64,000 bases of DNA, from contig NZ_JABX01000028.1 of assembly GCF_001469165.1 (NCBI RefSeq), positions 1-64,000 of the forward strand, read 5' to 3'. Both the position numbers and the translations under genes were made by a program. This stretch comes from Thiohalocapsa sp. ML1 (GTDB lineage: Bacteria; Pseudomonadota; Gammaproteobacteria; Chromatiales; Chromatiaceae). Below are positions 33,227 through 42,800 of the stretch, in pieces. How positions within the stretch are numbered: the first letter of the stretch is position 1; every line of letters starts with the position of its first letter. The notes below the pieces were generated by a model. That model was not told the origin of the DNA and did no database searches. It saw only the letters and a program-made list of their open reading frames with translations.

Positions 33227-33547
33227 TCAAAGCGGCACAGACCAGGTGTTGCCGTTTTCCAGCTCGTCATACATCCAAGCAGGATCGAGATCGGCCCCGT
33301 TCGGCCAGGTAACGACGCCGAGATCGATATGGGCTTGGGCGAAAAGCTCGGTCTCTCTGAGACGGGCGTAGATGCCGCAGTCGTCACTTGTTTGCACCGC
33401 CGACATATCGACGATGCCTCGGCGCCCGTCGGTGAAGGTCACCGCGAGACGATAGTTGGGCAGGACGCTCACTTCGGTGACGCGCCATGGTGCGCTGGGT
33501 GTCACTCCAAGGGCGAGATCTGTTTCGGCGGCTGCTTCGACTGACAT
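33227..33547 (-). CDS. DUF2442 domain protein
   Basis: 106 residues. The DUF2442 core is present: PWRVTEVSVLPNYRLAVTFT, DGRRGIVDMSAV, then VTWPNGADLDPAWMYDEL. These small proteins often accompany a DUF4160 protein, as here: its start overlaps the end of the DUF4160 gene by 46 nt in another frame. The pairing, size and overlap suggest a toxin-antitoxin-like module, but no activity is established that I know of. Confidence 0.82.
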   Translation of the reverse strand: MSVEAAAETDLALGVTPSAPWRVTEVSVLPNYRLAVTFTDGRRGIVDMSAVQTSDDCGIYARLRETELFAQAHIDLGVVTWPNGADLDPAWMYDELENGNTWSVPL

Positions 33548-33762
33548 AGGCTCCAGTTCTCCAACAGTTCTTCACGGTGCTCGATGGCCCATTCGATGAC
33601 CAAGTCCAGGGCGCGTTTGGGGAGCCGTCCCCGAATAACCTCAAGCGTGCGAATATCGATCAGTGCCTCATGCTCCCCATACAGCGCGTGGAAGTGTGGC
33701 GGCGCATGCTCGCGCCAGAACATCTGCACGGCGATCCCGAAGAACCGGCTGACGGTTGGCAT
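33502..33762 (-). CDS. DUF4160 domain protein
   Basis: 86 residues from ATG 33762, the first gene of the pair. Motifs: MPTVSRFFGIAVQMFWREHA then PPHFHALYGEHEALIDI, with the family His-rich REHxPPHFHAxYGEHEA element, and RALDLVIEWAIEHREELLENW. The frame is open far upstream, but family homology begins at MPTVSRFFG. The His cluster suggests metal or nucleic-acid contact (inference). Coupled with the DUF2442 gene. Confidence 0.82.
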   Translation of the reverse strand: MPTVSRFFGIAVQMFWREHAPPHFHALYGEHEALIDIRTLEVIRGRLPKRALDLVIEWAIEHREELLENWSLCQSKQPPKQISPLE

Positions 33763-33892
33763 AGCTGACAGCAGTGAGCGGTCGAGGGCGGATGTCTCCG
33801 CAGAAGACGCAGCGGTGCGTAGGCCGCTCCTGATTCTGGCGCGGCGGCCTGGAGCCCGCAAGTCTCGGGGTTGAACCCCCATCTGATTCGCC

Positions 33893-36800
33893 ATGGACAT
33901 CTTCAGCCCCGCCACCATCCGCTGGTTCAGCCGCAACTTCGCCGGCCCCACCGACGCCCAGGCCGCCGGCTGGCCGGTCATCGCGGCCGGGGACAACGTG
34001 CTCATCACCGCGCCCACCGGGAGCGGCAAGACGCTGGCGGCGTTCCTGTGGTCCATCGACCGGCTGATGCGGGGCGAGGAGAAGGGCCGAGGGCCGAGGG
34101 CCGAGGACGGCGGGTCTGCACTGGATGTCCGAGCAGACGAGCGCCCGGCAGGCACCCGAGTGCTCTATGTCTCCCCGCTCAAGGCGCTGGTCTACGACAT
34201 CGAGCGCAACCTGCGCGCGCCGCTGGCCGGCATCGCGTCTCAGGCCATGACGCTCGGCGTGCCGCACCGGCTGCCGCGCGTGGCGATCCGCACCGGCGAC
34301 ACGCCGGCCCGCGAGCGTCAGCAGCAGCTCAAAGACCCGGCGGAGATCCTGGTGACGACGCCGGAGTCGCTGTACCTCTTGCTTGGCTCGCGGGCGGCGG
34401 AGCACCTGGCGGGCGTGCACACCGTCATCGTCGATGAGGTGCATGTGCTCGCGTCGAGCAAGCGCGGCGCGCACCTGGCGCTGTCCCTGGAGCGGCTGAC
34501 GGCGCTGGTGGAGGCGGCCGGCGGCGCGGACCCGCAGCGCATCGGGCTCTCGGCCACGGTGGCGCCGCTCGCCGAGGCCGCGCGCTGGCTCGGCGGCGAC
34601 CGGGCGGTTGCGATCGTCGATGCCGCCGCGCCGCCGAAGCTGGACTTGACCATCAGTGTGCCGGTGCCGGACATGGAGCGCCCCCCGGACGCACCTGGGT
34701 TGGAGCCTGCCGGCGGCCCGATCCTGGGCGAGCTGTACGCCCGCGAGGTCGCCCGCCCGCCGGCCGAGAAGGGCATGTGGGCGGCCATCTATCCGGCGCT
34801 GCTGGACGAGATCCTGGCGCACCGATCGACCATCGTCTTCGTCAACAGCCGCGGGCTCGCGGAGCGGCTGTGCCGGCGGCTGAACGAGGTGCATGCCGAG
34901 CGGCTGGCCGGGCCGGCCGACGCTGCGCTCACCGACCTCGCCGATATGCCGGCGCTGGACGTACCCGACCTGGTCCGCGCCCACCACGGCAGCGTCAGCC
35001 ACCAGCAGCGCGCGGAGATCGAGGACGGGCTCAAGCGCGGCACGCTGAAGGCGATCGTCGCCACCAGCTCGCTGGAGATGGGCATCGACATGGGTGGCGT
35101 GGATCAGGTGCTGTTGGTGGAGTCGCCCGGCTCCGTCGCGCGTGGCTTGCAGCGGGTCGGCCGCGCCGGGCACGGCGTCGGCGAGGTGAGCACGGGGCGG
35201 ATCTTCCCGAAGTTCCGCGGGGATCTCTTGGAGTGCGCCGTCATTGCCGGGCGCATGCTGACGGGCGAGCTCGAGCCCTTGCGCATGCCCACCAACGCGC
35301 TGGACGTGCTGGCGCAGCAGATCGCGGCGCACTGCGTCGCAGGCGAGCGCACCGTGGCCGAGATCGAGCGCCTGGTGGGCCGCGCCGGACCTTACCGGGG
35401 CTTGAGCCGCGCCGCGCTGGAGTCGGTGCTCGACATGCTCTCCGGGCGCTTCCCGTCCAGCGACTTTGCGGACATCCGGCCGCTGCTCGCCTGGGACCGC
35501 GCGACGGACACCCTAAGCCCGCGCAAGGGCGCGGCCATGACCACGCGGCTCAACGCCGGCACCATCCCGGACCGCGGCAACTACGCCGTGCATTTGGGCG
35601 GCCATGGGGCAACAGGGGGCCCGCGCATCGGCGAGCTGGACGAGGAGATGGTCTTCGAGACCCGCGCCGGCGAGTGCATCCTGCTCGGTGCATCGACCTG
35701 GCGCGTCGAGGAGATCACCCGCGACCGCGTCATCGTCTCGCCCGCCCCCGGCGAGCCCGGCAAGCAGCCCTTCTGGCGCGGCGACGGCCCCGGCAGACCC
35801 GTCGAGCTGGGCCGCGCCGTCGGTGCCTTCTGCCGCGAGGTCGCCCGCCGCGCGCCGGACGCCGCCATTGCCTGGATACGCGAACAGGCCCCGCTCGACG
35901 ACCACGCCGCGGCGAACCTCGCCGCCTACATCCACGAGCAGCGCGAGGCCACCGGCAAGGTGCCGGATGAGCGCACCATCGTCATCGAGCGCTTTCGGGA
36001 CGAGCTCGGCGACTGGCGCATCTGCATCCTGACCCCGTTCGGCGCGCGCATCCACGCCCCCTGGGCGATGGCGCTGCAATGGCAGTTGGAGCGGCGCGAA
36101 GGCTTCGAGATCCAGGTGATGTACACCGACGACGGCATCGTGCTGCGCTTGGCCGACGGCGAGGCGCTGCCGGACCTGATGGCGCTGCTGCCGCACCCGG
36201 ACGAGATCGAGGAGCGCATCACCGAGCAGCTCGCCGACACCGCGCTGTTCGCGAGCCTGTTCCGCGAGAACGCCGGCCGCGCGCTGCTGTTGCCGAAGCG
36301 CTCGGCGCAGGGCCGCCGGCCGCTCTGGGCGCAGCGGCTCAAGGCGCAGAGCCTGCTCGCCGTCGTGCGCCGCTATCCGAGCTTTCCGGTGGTGCTGGAG
36401 ACCTACCGCGAGGCCCTGAGCGACCGGTTCGACCTGGCCGGGCTCAAGGATCTGCTGCGCGCCGTCCAGTCCCGCGCCGTGCGCGTGCATGAGGTCGAGA
36501 CCGCGCGTGCCTCGCCCTTCGCCCGCTCGCTGGTGTTCGCCTACGTCGCCGCGTACATCTACGAGCAGGACGCGCCCATTGCCGAGCGCCGCGCTCGGGC
36601 GCTGACGCTCGACCGCGGCCTGCTCGCCGAGCTGCTGGGGCAGGCGGAGCTGCGCGAGCTGATCGACCCCCGCGTGCTGGAAGAGCTGGAGGCGGAGCTC
36701 GCGCACCTGACGCCGGAGCGCCGCGCGCGGGATGCGAACGAGGTGCATGATCTGTTGCGGCGGCTCGGGGATTTGACGGCGGTTGAGATCGCGGCGCGGT

Positions 36801-38914
36801 GCGTGGGGGCGGGCGGTGTCGATGGCGACGCCGACGCCGATGACGATGACGATTCGGCTTTGGCCGCTGCCGGCGAGTCCGCCACCTGGCTTGCTGAGCT
36901 TGCTGGCCAGCGTCGCGCGGTGCAGATGCCCGTTGCCGGCGAGCGGCGCTGGATTGCGGCGGAGGACGCCGGGCTGTACCGCGATGCCCTCGGCTGCGTG
37001 CCGCCGCCGGGGCTGCCGGAGAGCTTCATCGCATCCACCGACGCGCCGCTGGAGCAGTTGATCCGCCGCTACGCCCGCACGCATGGGCCGTTCCCGACGC
37101 GGCAGCTCGGCCAGCGTCTCGGCCTGCCGGCGGCGCAGTTGGAGCCCGTGCTGCGGCTGCTGGAGACCCGCGGCGAGCTGGTGCATGGCGAGATTCGCCC
37201 GCTGGGCACGGAGCCCGAGTGGTGCGACGCCGAGGTCATGCGGCGCTTGCGCCGGCGCACGCTCGCCCGCGCGCGCGACGAGGTCGCGCCGGTGGACGCT
37301 GCCACGCTCGGGCGCTTCCTGCCGGACTGGCACGGCATCGGCGCCGAGCCCCGGCAGGCGCGCGACACCCGCGAGCGGCTACTGGAGGCGCTGTTGCAGC
37401 TCGAAGGCTACACCGTGAGCTGGACGCAGCTCGACCGGGTGCTGCTGCCGGCGCGCGTGCCGGGCTACCGCGCCGAGGACCTGGACATGCTTGCGGCGAC
37501 CGGCCAGATCGTCTGGCTCGGCCGCGGCGCTGCCGGACCCAAGGACGGCAGGATCGCGGTCTACCGGCGCGAGCACGTCTCCGCCGCCATCGCCTCCGCG
37601 GGCGACCCGCAGGGGCATGGACCCGGCGCCGAGCGACCGGCTGATGTCCGTAGGCTCCCCTCCGCGGACCACGGCGCGCCGGTTACCGACGCCCTTGGGC
37701 TCCGCTTCGCGGACCATGACGCGCCGGCCACCGGCGACACGGCCGAGTCGGCCGCCACCGCGGCAGCCGGCGGGCACGACCTGGCTGCCGCCTTTCGCAC
37801 CGCGCTGCTGGACCAGCTCCAGCGCCGCGGCGCCTGCTTTCTCATGGACCTGCAACGGGCCGCGGAGCCCGTCATCGCGGCGGCCGGGCTCGGCAGCGCC
37901 GCCGCCAAGGACGCCTTCGACGCCGCGCTGTGGGACCTGGTCTGGGACGGGCGCATCACCAACGACACCTTCGCGCCGCTGCGGGCGCTCGCCGGCGGCA
38001 AGGGGGGCTCGGCGGCAGGCGGCGCGCGAGCGGCTCCGCGCGGCCCGGGCCGGCGCGGCGGGCTGCGGGGTGTCGGCCGCGGTGCCGCGGCGGGCAGCGG
38101 GCTCGCCGGCGGTCGCTGGTCGCTGGTGGCGGACCTTGCAGCAGGCGATGATCTCACCGACACGGAGCGTGCCGCGCTCACCGCGCAGATGCTTCTGGAG
38201 CGCTACGGCATCGTCAGCCGCGAGGCCGTCGCCGCAGAAGGACTGCCCGGCGGCTTCGGCCCGCTGTACCGCGTGCTGAAGGCGCTGGAGGAGGGCGGCC
38301 AGGTGCGCCGCGGCCATTTCGTCGAGGGTCTCTCCGGCGCCCAGTTCGCGCTCCCCGGCGCCGTCGAGCGCCTGCGCGCCGCCCGCGAAGACGAGCCGCC
38401 CATGGACGGCTACGGGGATGCCGATGTCCGCATCCTGCCCGCCGCCGACCCCGCCAACCCCTACGGCACGCTGCTGGACTGGCCGCCCACCGCCGGCGGC
38501 TCGGTAGGGTCCGCTGCGCGGACCAGCCGCGACGCGGACGCTGCTCCCGCAACAGGTGCCGCCAAACGGACCCCCAAGCGCACCGCCGGCGCCTGGCTGA
38601 TCCTCGTCGCCGGCAAGCCCGTGCTCTACCTCGCCGCCAACGCCCGCCAGCTCCTGAGCTTTCCGGGCAGCCGCACGGACACCGGCCGCGAGCTGGACCT
38701 TGCCGCCGCCGCGCTGCACCGCATCCCGTCCGGTCGCCGCCGCCTGCTCATCCAGCACATCGACGGCCTGCCGGCGTTGGAATCACCCCTGCGTGAAACC
38801 CTCGTCCATGCCGGCTTTGAGCCGGACTACGACGCGCTGGCGCCGAGTCGCTTCCGCCCCGCCGGTACCGGCCGCGACCCTAACGCGATTGCCTGTGCTG
38901 GACCCCGGGGTTAG
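33893..38914 (+). CDS. lhr: large helicase-related protein Lhr
   Basis: 1673 residues. ATP-dependent superfamily 2 helicase of the Lhr class, which unwinds DNA/RNA in repair. Walker A APTGSGKT (41-47), DEVH box in HTVIVDEVHVLASSKRG, motif III-like GLSATVAP, and C-terminal RecA motifs LEMGIDMGGVDQVL and QRVGRAGHGVGE are intact. The winged-helix and Lhr core domains follow (FPTRQLGQRLGL; LLERYGIVSREAVAAEGLPG; SFPGSRTDTG). Residues about 60-88 (EEKGRGPRAEDGG) are an in-frame insertion encoded by a GGGCCGAGG repeat; linkers near 1250-1280 and 1537 are encoded by palindromic TCCGC...GCGGACCA repeats. The insertions keep the frame, so the protein is probably functional. Begins 130 nt from the divergent DUF4160 gene. 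Confidence 0.93.
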   Translation: MDIFSPATIRWFSRNFAGPTDAQAAGWPVIAAGDNVLITAPTGSGKTLAAFLWSIDRLMRGEEKGRGPRAEDGGSALDVRADERPAGTRVLYVSPLKALVYDIERNLRAPLAGIASQAMTLGVPHRLPRVAIRTGDTPARERQQQLKDPAEILVTTPESLYLLLGSRAAEHLAGVHTVIVDEVHVLASSKRGAHLALSLERLTALVEAAGGADPQRIGLSATVAPLAEAARWLGGDRAVAIVDAAAPPKLDLTISVPVPDMERPPDAPGLEPAGGPILGELYAREVARPPAEKGMWAAIYPALLDEILAHRSTIVFVNSRGLAERLCRRLNEVHAERLAGPADAALTDLADMPALDVPDLVRAHHGSVSHQQRAEIEDGLKRGTLKAIVATSSLEMGIDMGGVDQVLLVESPGSVARGLQRVGRAGHGVGEVSTGRIFPKFRGDLLECAVIAGRMLTGELEPLRMPTNALDVLAQQIAAHCVAGERTVAEIERLVGRAGPYRGLSRAALESVLDMLSGRFPSSDFADIRPLLAWDRATDTLSPRKGAAMTTRLNAGTIPDRGNYAVHLGGHGATGGPRIGELDEEMVFETRAGECILLGASTWRVEEITRDRVIVSPAPGEPGKQPFWRGDGPGRPVELGRAVGAFCREVARRAPDAAIAWIREQAPLDDHAAANLAAYIHEQREATGKVPDERTIVIERFRDELGDWRICILTPFGARIHAPWAMALQWQLERREGFEIQVMYTDDGIVLRLADGEALPDLMALLPHPDEIEERITEQLADTALFASLFRENAGRALLLPKRSAQGRRPLWAQRLKAQSLLAVVRRYPSFPVVLETYREALSDRFDLAGLKDLLRAVQSRAVRVHEVETARASPFARSLVFAYVAAYIYEQDAPIAERRARALTLDRGLLAELLGQAELRELIDPRVLEELEAELAHLTPERRARDANEVHDLLRRLGDLTAVEIAARCVGAGGVDGDADADDDDDSALAAAGESATWLAELAGQRRAVQMPVAGERRWIAAEDAGLYRDALGCVPPPGLPESFIASTDAPLEQLIRRYARTHGPFPTRQLGQRLGLPAAQLEPVLRLLETRGELVHGEIRPLGTEPEWCDAEVMRRLRRRTLARARDEVAPVDAATLGRFLPDWHGIGAEPRQARDTRERLLEALLQLEGYTVSWTQLDRVLLPARVPGYRAEDLDMLAATGQIVWLGRGAAGPKDGRIAVYRREHVSAAIASAGDPQGHGPGAERPADVRRLPSADHGAPVTDALGLRFADHDAPATGDTAESAATAAAGGHDLAAAFRTALLDQLQRRGACFLMDLQRAAEPVIAAAGLGSAAAKDAFDAALWDLVWDGRITNDTFAPLRALAGGKGGSAAGGARAAPRGPGRRGGLRGVGRGAAAGSGLAGGRWSLVADLAAGDDLTDTERAALTAQMLLERYGIVSREAVAAEGLPGGFGPLYRVLKALEEGGQVRRGHFVEGLSGAQFALPGAVERLRAAREDEPPMDGYGDADVRILPAADPANPYGTLLDWPPTAGGSVGSAARTSRDADAAPATGAAKRTPKRTAGAWLILVAGKPVLYLAANARQLLSFPGSRTDTGRELDLAAAALHRIPSGRRRLLIQHIDGLPALESPLRETLVHAGFEPDYDALAPSRFRPAGTGRDPNAIACAGPRG
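34083..34106. repeat. GGGCCGAGG repeat inside lhr
   Basis: AGGGCCGAGGGCCGAGGGCC then GAGG, matching the left arm at 16307-16331 exactly. It is one half of the family hairpin and lies in frame in lhr between motif I and the RVLYVSPLKAL strand, where other Lhr proteins have a short loop. Confidence 0.8.
37651..37728. repeat. palindromic TCCGC-GCGGACCA repeats inside lhr
   Basis: Two related units, GGCTCCCCTCCGCGGACCAC (from 37653) and GGGCTCCGCTTCGCGGACCA (from 37697), each followed by a GACGCGCCGG-like tail. They encode LPSADHGAP and LRFADHDAP in a low-complexity linker of Lhr. They look like a REP-type palindrome that entered the gene and duplicated in frame. Confidence 0.65.
38504..38526. 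repeat. third TCCGC-GCGGACCA repeat inside lhr
   Basis: GTAGGGTCCGCTGCGCGGAC then CAG. TCCGC and GCGGA form the arms. It encodes SVGSAARTS in a second low-complexity linker. Same element as at 37651-37728. Confidence 0.65.
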
Positions 38915-39014
38915 TCGCCCATTGCCGCCCCCTGGTCTTCGGGCAGGCCGGCACTGCGTTGCGGGGCCGGCGTGACGCCGTGAAGCCTGCTCCAAGGCAC
39001 GCGGTCCAAATGGT

Positions 39015-39434
39015 CTAACGGGTCCAGTCGGACAGGTGCAGGATGCCGGGCTTCGCCGCCGCCTTGCGGTAGTAGCGGTCGTCCGCGGTGACGAGGGTCG
39101 CTTGGTGCTCGATCGCGAGCGCGTGATAGAGGGTATCGAACAGGTGGTGGTCCAACTCAATCGATAGGGTGCAGGCGCGCGTCAGGACCGCGCCGCCGCC
39201 CTGTTCTGCAAACCCAAGCTGAGCGAGCAGTTGGACGTCGCGCCGCGCGTGCTCGGGCGTCTCGCGGGCCAGTACCGCGGCAACTTCGGCGAGCCAGTGC
39301 GGCGGCTGGAGCAGCGCAACCTCGCCGTGCACGGCGGCACCCATCAGCGCCGTGGCCTGGCTGGTCCAGTCCTCGCGCTCCGGGTCCTGGAACAGCCACT
39401 TGATGACGACGCTGGCGTCGAGCACCAGCGTCAC
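39015..39434 (-). CDS. PIN-domain toxin (VapC-like)
   Basis: 139 residues. PIN ribonuclease fold with acidic residues in LVLDASVVIKWLF (Asp6), the central helix region HWLAEVAAVLARE (Glu) and YHALAIEHQATLVTADDRYY (Asp pair). VapC toxins cleave tRNA or rRNA. Its start overlaps the antitoxin stop by 4 nt. Convergent with lhr, 100 nt away. Complete and probably active. Confidence 0.87.
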   Translation of the reverse strand: MTLVLDASVVIKWLFQDPEREDWTSQATALMGAAVHGEVALLQPPHWLAEVAAVLARETPEHARRDVQLLAQLGFAEQGGGAVLTRACTLSIELDHHLFDTLYHALAIEHQATLVTADDRYYRKAAAKPGILHLSDWTR

Positions 39435-39664
39435 GGCCGGCCGGTCTCCCGGGCTCGCCGCGCCGCTGCATCGTCGAGCGCGGGCCGCTCATCGCGGGCC
39501 TCGGTCAACCGGCGAAACGCCTCTTCGCGGCGGCGCTGCAGCGCTGCCTCCGCCACCGCGCGACGCATCAGCTCCGCGACCACCGCGCTCTTGTTGCGAC
39601 CCGCGAAGGTTCGGTTGAAGTCGGCCTTAACGTCGTCCGGGATGCTGAAGTTCATCGTTGCCAT
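39431..39664 (-). CDS. antitoxin partner of the PIN toxin (RHH type)
   Basis: 77 residues from ATG 39664 (ATG 39655 is possible). The N-terminus MNFSIPDDVKADFNRTFAGR then NKSAVVAELMRRAV fits a ribbon-helix-helix DNA-binding domain; the charged C-terminus should block the toxin. A palindromic site lies 15 nt upstream. The coding overlap with the PIN gene gives the usual antitoxin-first order. Confidence 0.82.
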   Translation of the reverse strand: MATMNFSIPDDVKADFNRTFAGRNKSAVVAELMRRAVAEAALQRRREEAFRRLTEARDERPALDDAAARRARETGRP

Positions 39665-39678
39665 GAACCGGCTCTCGG

Positions 39679-39697
39679 TTGTTGAAATCTTCGACAA
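39679..39697. promoter_or_regulatory. probable operator of the vapBC-like module
   Basis: Inverted repeat TTGTTGAA-ATC-TTCGACAA with 7 of 8 bp paired, 15 nt before the antitoxin start on the minus strand. Position and symmetry fit autoregulation by the RHH antitoxin. Confidence 0.55.
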
Positions 39698-39860
39698 GCC
39701 TAGCACGGGGCTGAGCGCGGCAGCGCAGCCGCCGGGGACGGAACAGCATGTTCGGGCGAAGCTGCCGCCAGGGCGGGACGACCTCCTGTCGCGCACAACA
39801 TGCCGGCCAGGCCCGCAAGCCCGGCGACGCGCGCCGCGCGGGGGCGTGGCCGATCTGCCC

Positions 39861-42800
39861 TCAGGCATCCGGCCCCAGCCCATGCGCCCGCCCGAGCACC
39901 GGGAAGAAGCCGTCGCGCGGGTCGCCGGCCGCGTGCTGCCAGGCCTGCTCGACGGCGGTGTCGTCCGGCGGCTGCTCTGCGTGCGCACAGGCGTTGCGGA
40001 CCTTGAGCAGCGCGAACAGGCCATCGCGCCGGCGGCGCTGTTGGGCGCCGTCCGCGCCGCGCAGCGCCTCCGGCTGCGGCCAGCGCTGGAGCAGCGCGCG
40101 CAGGTGCGCGGCCAGGCCGGGCGGCGGGGCGTCCCAGTGCGCGAGCACCCGGTCGTAGAGCTCGACCATGACGCCGAGCACCGGCGGCCGGCGTTTGCCT
40201 TGCAGATAGCCGATCAGCGCCGCCTGCTGGGTATCCTGCCGCGGCTCGTCGGCCGCGAGCCGGGACAGCACCGCGGCCGGCTGCTCCCGCAGCGGGTCGA
40301 TGCAGCGCTCGCGCAGCGCCGTCTCCAGCGCCAGCCCCAGCTCCAGCCCGGCGTAGCGGGCCATGCCCGGGTGTTGCTTCAGGCGGTGCGCGGCGGCGAG
40401 CAGGCGCCGCTCCGTCGGCGTCAGCAGCGCGCCCCAGGCGGCGCCCAGGGTGTGCGCCAGCGCGGCCATGCTGTCGGCCAGCGCCGCGGCGTCGAGCCGA
40501 TGGGTGATGCCCGACAGCGCCCGGCCCAAGGCCTCGGCGATGTCCGCCGCCCGCTGCTCGCGCGCCGTCGCATCGGCATCGGCATCGGCATCGGCGCCCG
40601 CGTCGAGCGTGCCGGCGGCGATATCCCGCCACGCATGGATCAGCCCCTCGACGAAGCCGCGCCAGTCCTGCGGCACCAGCGCGATGGCCTCGATGAGCAG
40701 CCGGTCTGCGGTGTCCAGGGTGTCGCGCAGCAGATCGGCGCGGGTCTTGGCGTCGTGGGCGTTGACGAGCCGTGGCAGCAGCCGCCGCCACGCCAGCTCC
40801 GCCGTCTGCCAGGCGGTGTCCAGCGGCGCGTTCAGGTTCTCGCGCCAGTCCGCCAGCAGCGCCGCCGGCAGATGGGACTCGCCGTCGGGCGGCGCCAGCA
40901 CCGCGTCCGGGTAGTCGCGGATCAGCCAGCGCTGCCAGCCGAGCGCCGTCGCCAGTAGCCCCTCCAGCGCGTCTGGCAGCTCCGCCGCCGCGACCCGCGG
41001 CAGCAGCGCATCCAGATCCCGCGCCAGGCGCAGTTGCAGCAGCGCACCGCCGACGCGGGCCACCGGCTCCGCGCCAACGGCGGGCGGCGTCGTGCCCGCG
41101 TGCACCAGCCGCCGGCCCAGCTCCGTCAGCGCCGCCTCCTGCCCCGGCCCGTCGCCGAGCCGCCGGCACAGCTCCGCCTGCACCCGCCAGCCCTCCGGGT
41201 CCCGCGGCCGGGCCTGGAGATAGTCCGCGACGATGCGCCGCGCCGCGTCCAGGTCGCCGCGCTGCTCCGCGTCCTGCGCCCGCAGCGCCGCCGCGGTGGC
41301 CGTGCCGCCGAACCAGCGCTCGCGGATTTCGGCGAGCCGCGCGAAGGCCCGGCCGTACTCCGCCCGCAGCGCGTCGGCCTGCGGCATGGTCAGCACGTCC
41401 GCGACCGCACGGTGCAGCACCTCCATGGCTGCCCGGTGCATGGCCGCCGACGCCGGCGCCGCCCCCGGCATGTCCGGGTCCAGGTGCTCCAGCGCCAGCT
41501 CCGGGAGGATCGGGTGCTGGTTGGCGTAGAGCGCGTAGTTCAAGGTTTGGCGGAAGTGTTGTTCGCGCTTGGCGCGCAGCGCGTATCGGCCATTGGCCTC
41601 CAAGCGTTGCAGCAGGCTGAGGCTTTGCTCGGCGGCGTCCTCGGCGTCGACGGGGCGGGCCAGCGCGGCCAGGTCGATGGCGAGGTTCATGTAGCCATCA
41701 GCCTTGATGTCCGCGGCGGGGTGCCAGGCCAGCGCGAGGGCATCCGGGAGCAGGTCGATGCCGGTCTGGTAGTCGACCAGCGCCCGTTCCAGGCCCTCCG
41801 GCGTGCCGTGGGCCTTCAGCGCCGCTCCCCGGTTGATGTGCGCGCCGGCGAGGCCGCGCCGGTAGTCGCGGTTGTCGAGATCGAGGCGGCCGAGTAGCTC
41901 GATAGCAGCATCGTAGGCGCGGACGGCCTCGGCGAGGGCGGCCGGGGTGCCGATGGCTTGGAGATCGTTGCCCTTGTTGTAGTGCGCCACTGCGAGGCCG
42001 TTGCGGTACTTGGGGATGTCGAGATTGAGGCGGCTGAGAAGCGCAATAGCCGCATCGTGGGCGCGGACGGCGTCGGCGAGTGCGTCCGGGGTGCCGACGG
42101 CTTTGAGCGCGTTGCCCTTGCTGTTGTGCGCCCCCGCGAGGTCGTTGCGGTACTCGGGGATATCGAGATCGAGGCGGCTGCTGAGCGCGATGGCCTCCTC
42201 ATAGGCGCGGATGGCCTCGGCGAGGGCGGTCGCGGTGCCGATGGCTGTGAGCGCGATGCCCTTGCTGTTGTGCGCCCCCGCGAGGTCGTTGCGGTACTCG
42301 GGGATATCGAGATCGAGGCGGCTGCTGAGCGCGATGGCCTCCTCATAGGCGCGGATGGCCTCGGCGAGGGCGGTCGCGGTGCCTATGGCTCGGAGCGCGT
42401 TGCCCTTGTTGTAGTGCGAGTTGCGCAGCAACGACAGGGCTTGGGCCTCGGCATTCGGCTCGGCGCAGACGGGCGAGAGCAGGCGGATGGCCTCATCGTA
42501 TTCGGCCATGGCGGCGGCGAGGTCGCCGGGGCGCTTGCTTGCCGCCAGCGCGATTCCCTTATTGACATGACTGCCGGCGAGGTCCGTGAGAAAGGCCGGG
42601 TTGTCGAGATGGAGCCGCCGCAGCAGGTCGATGGCGGCGTCGTGGGCCTGGACCGCGGCGGCGATGGCCTGCGGCGTGCCGATGGCCTTAAGCGCAAAGC
42701 CCTTGTAGTTGTAGCCCCAGGCGAGGGCGTGGCGGCGCTGCGGCGCGGACAGATCCACGCGGCGCGCGAGCGCGATGCCGGCGTCGGCGGCGCGGATGGC

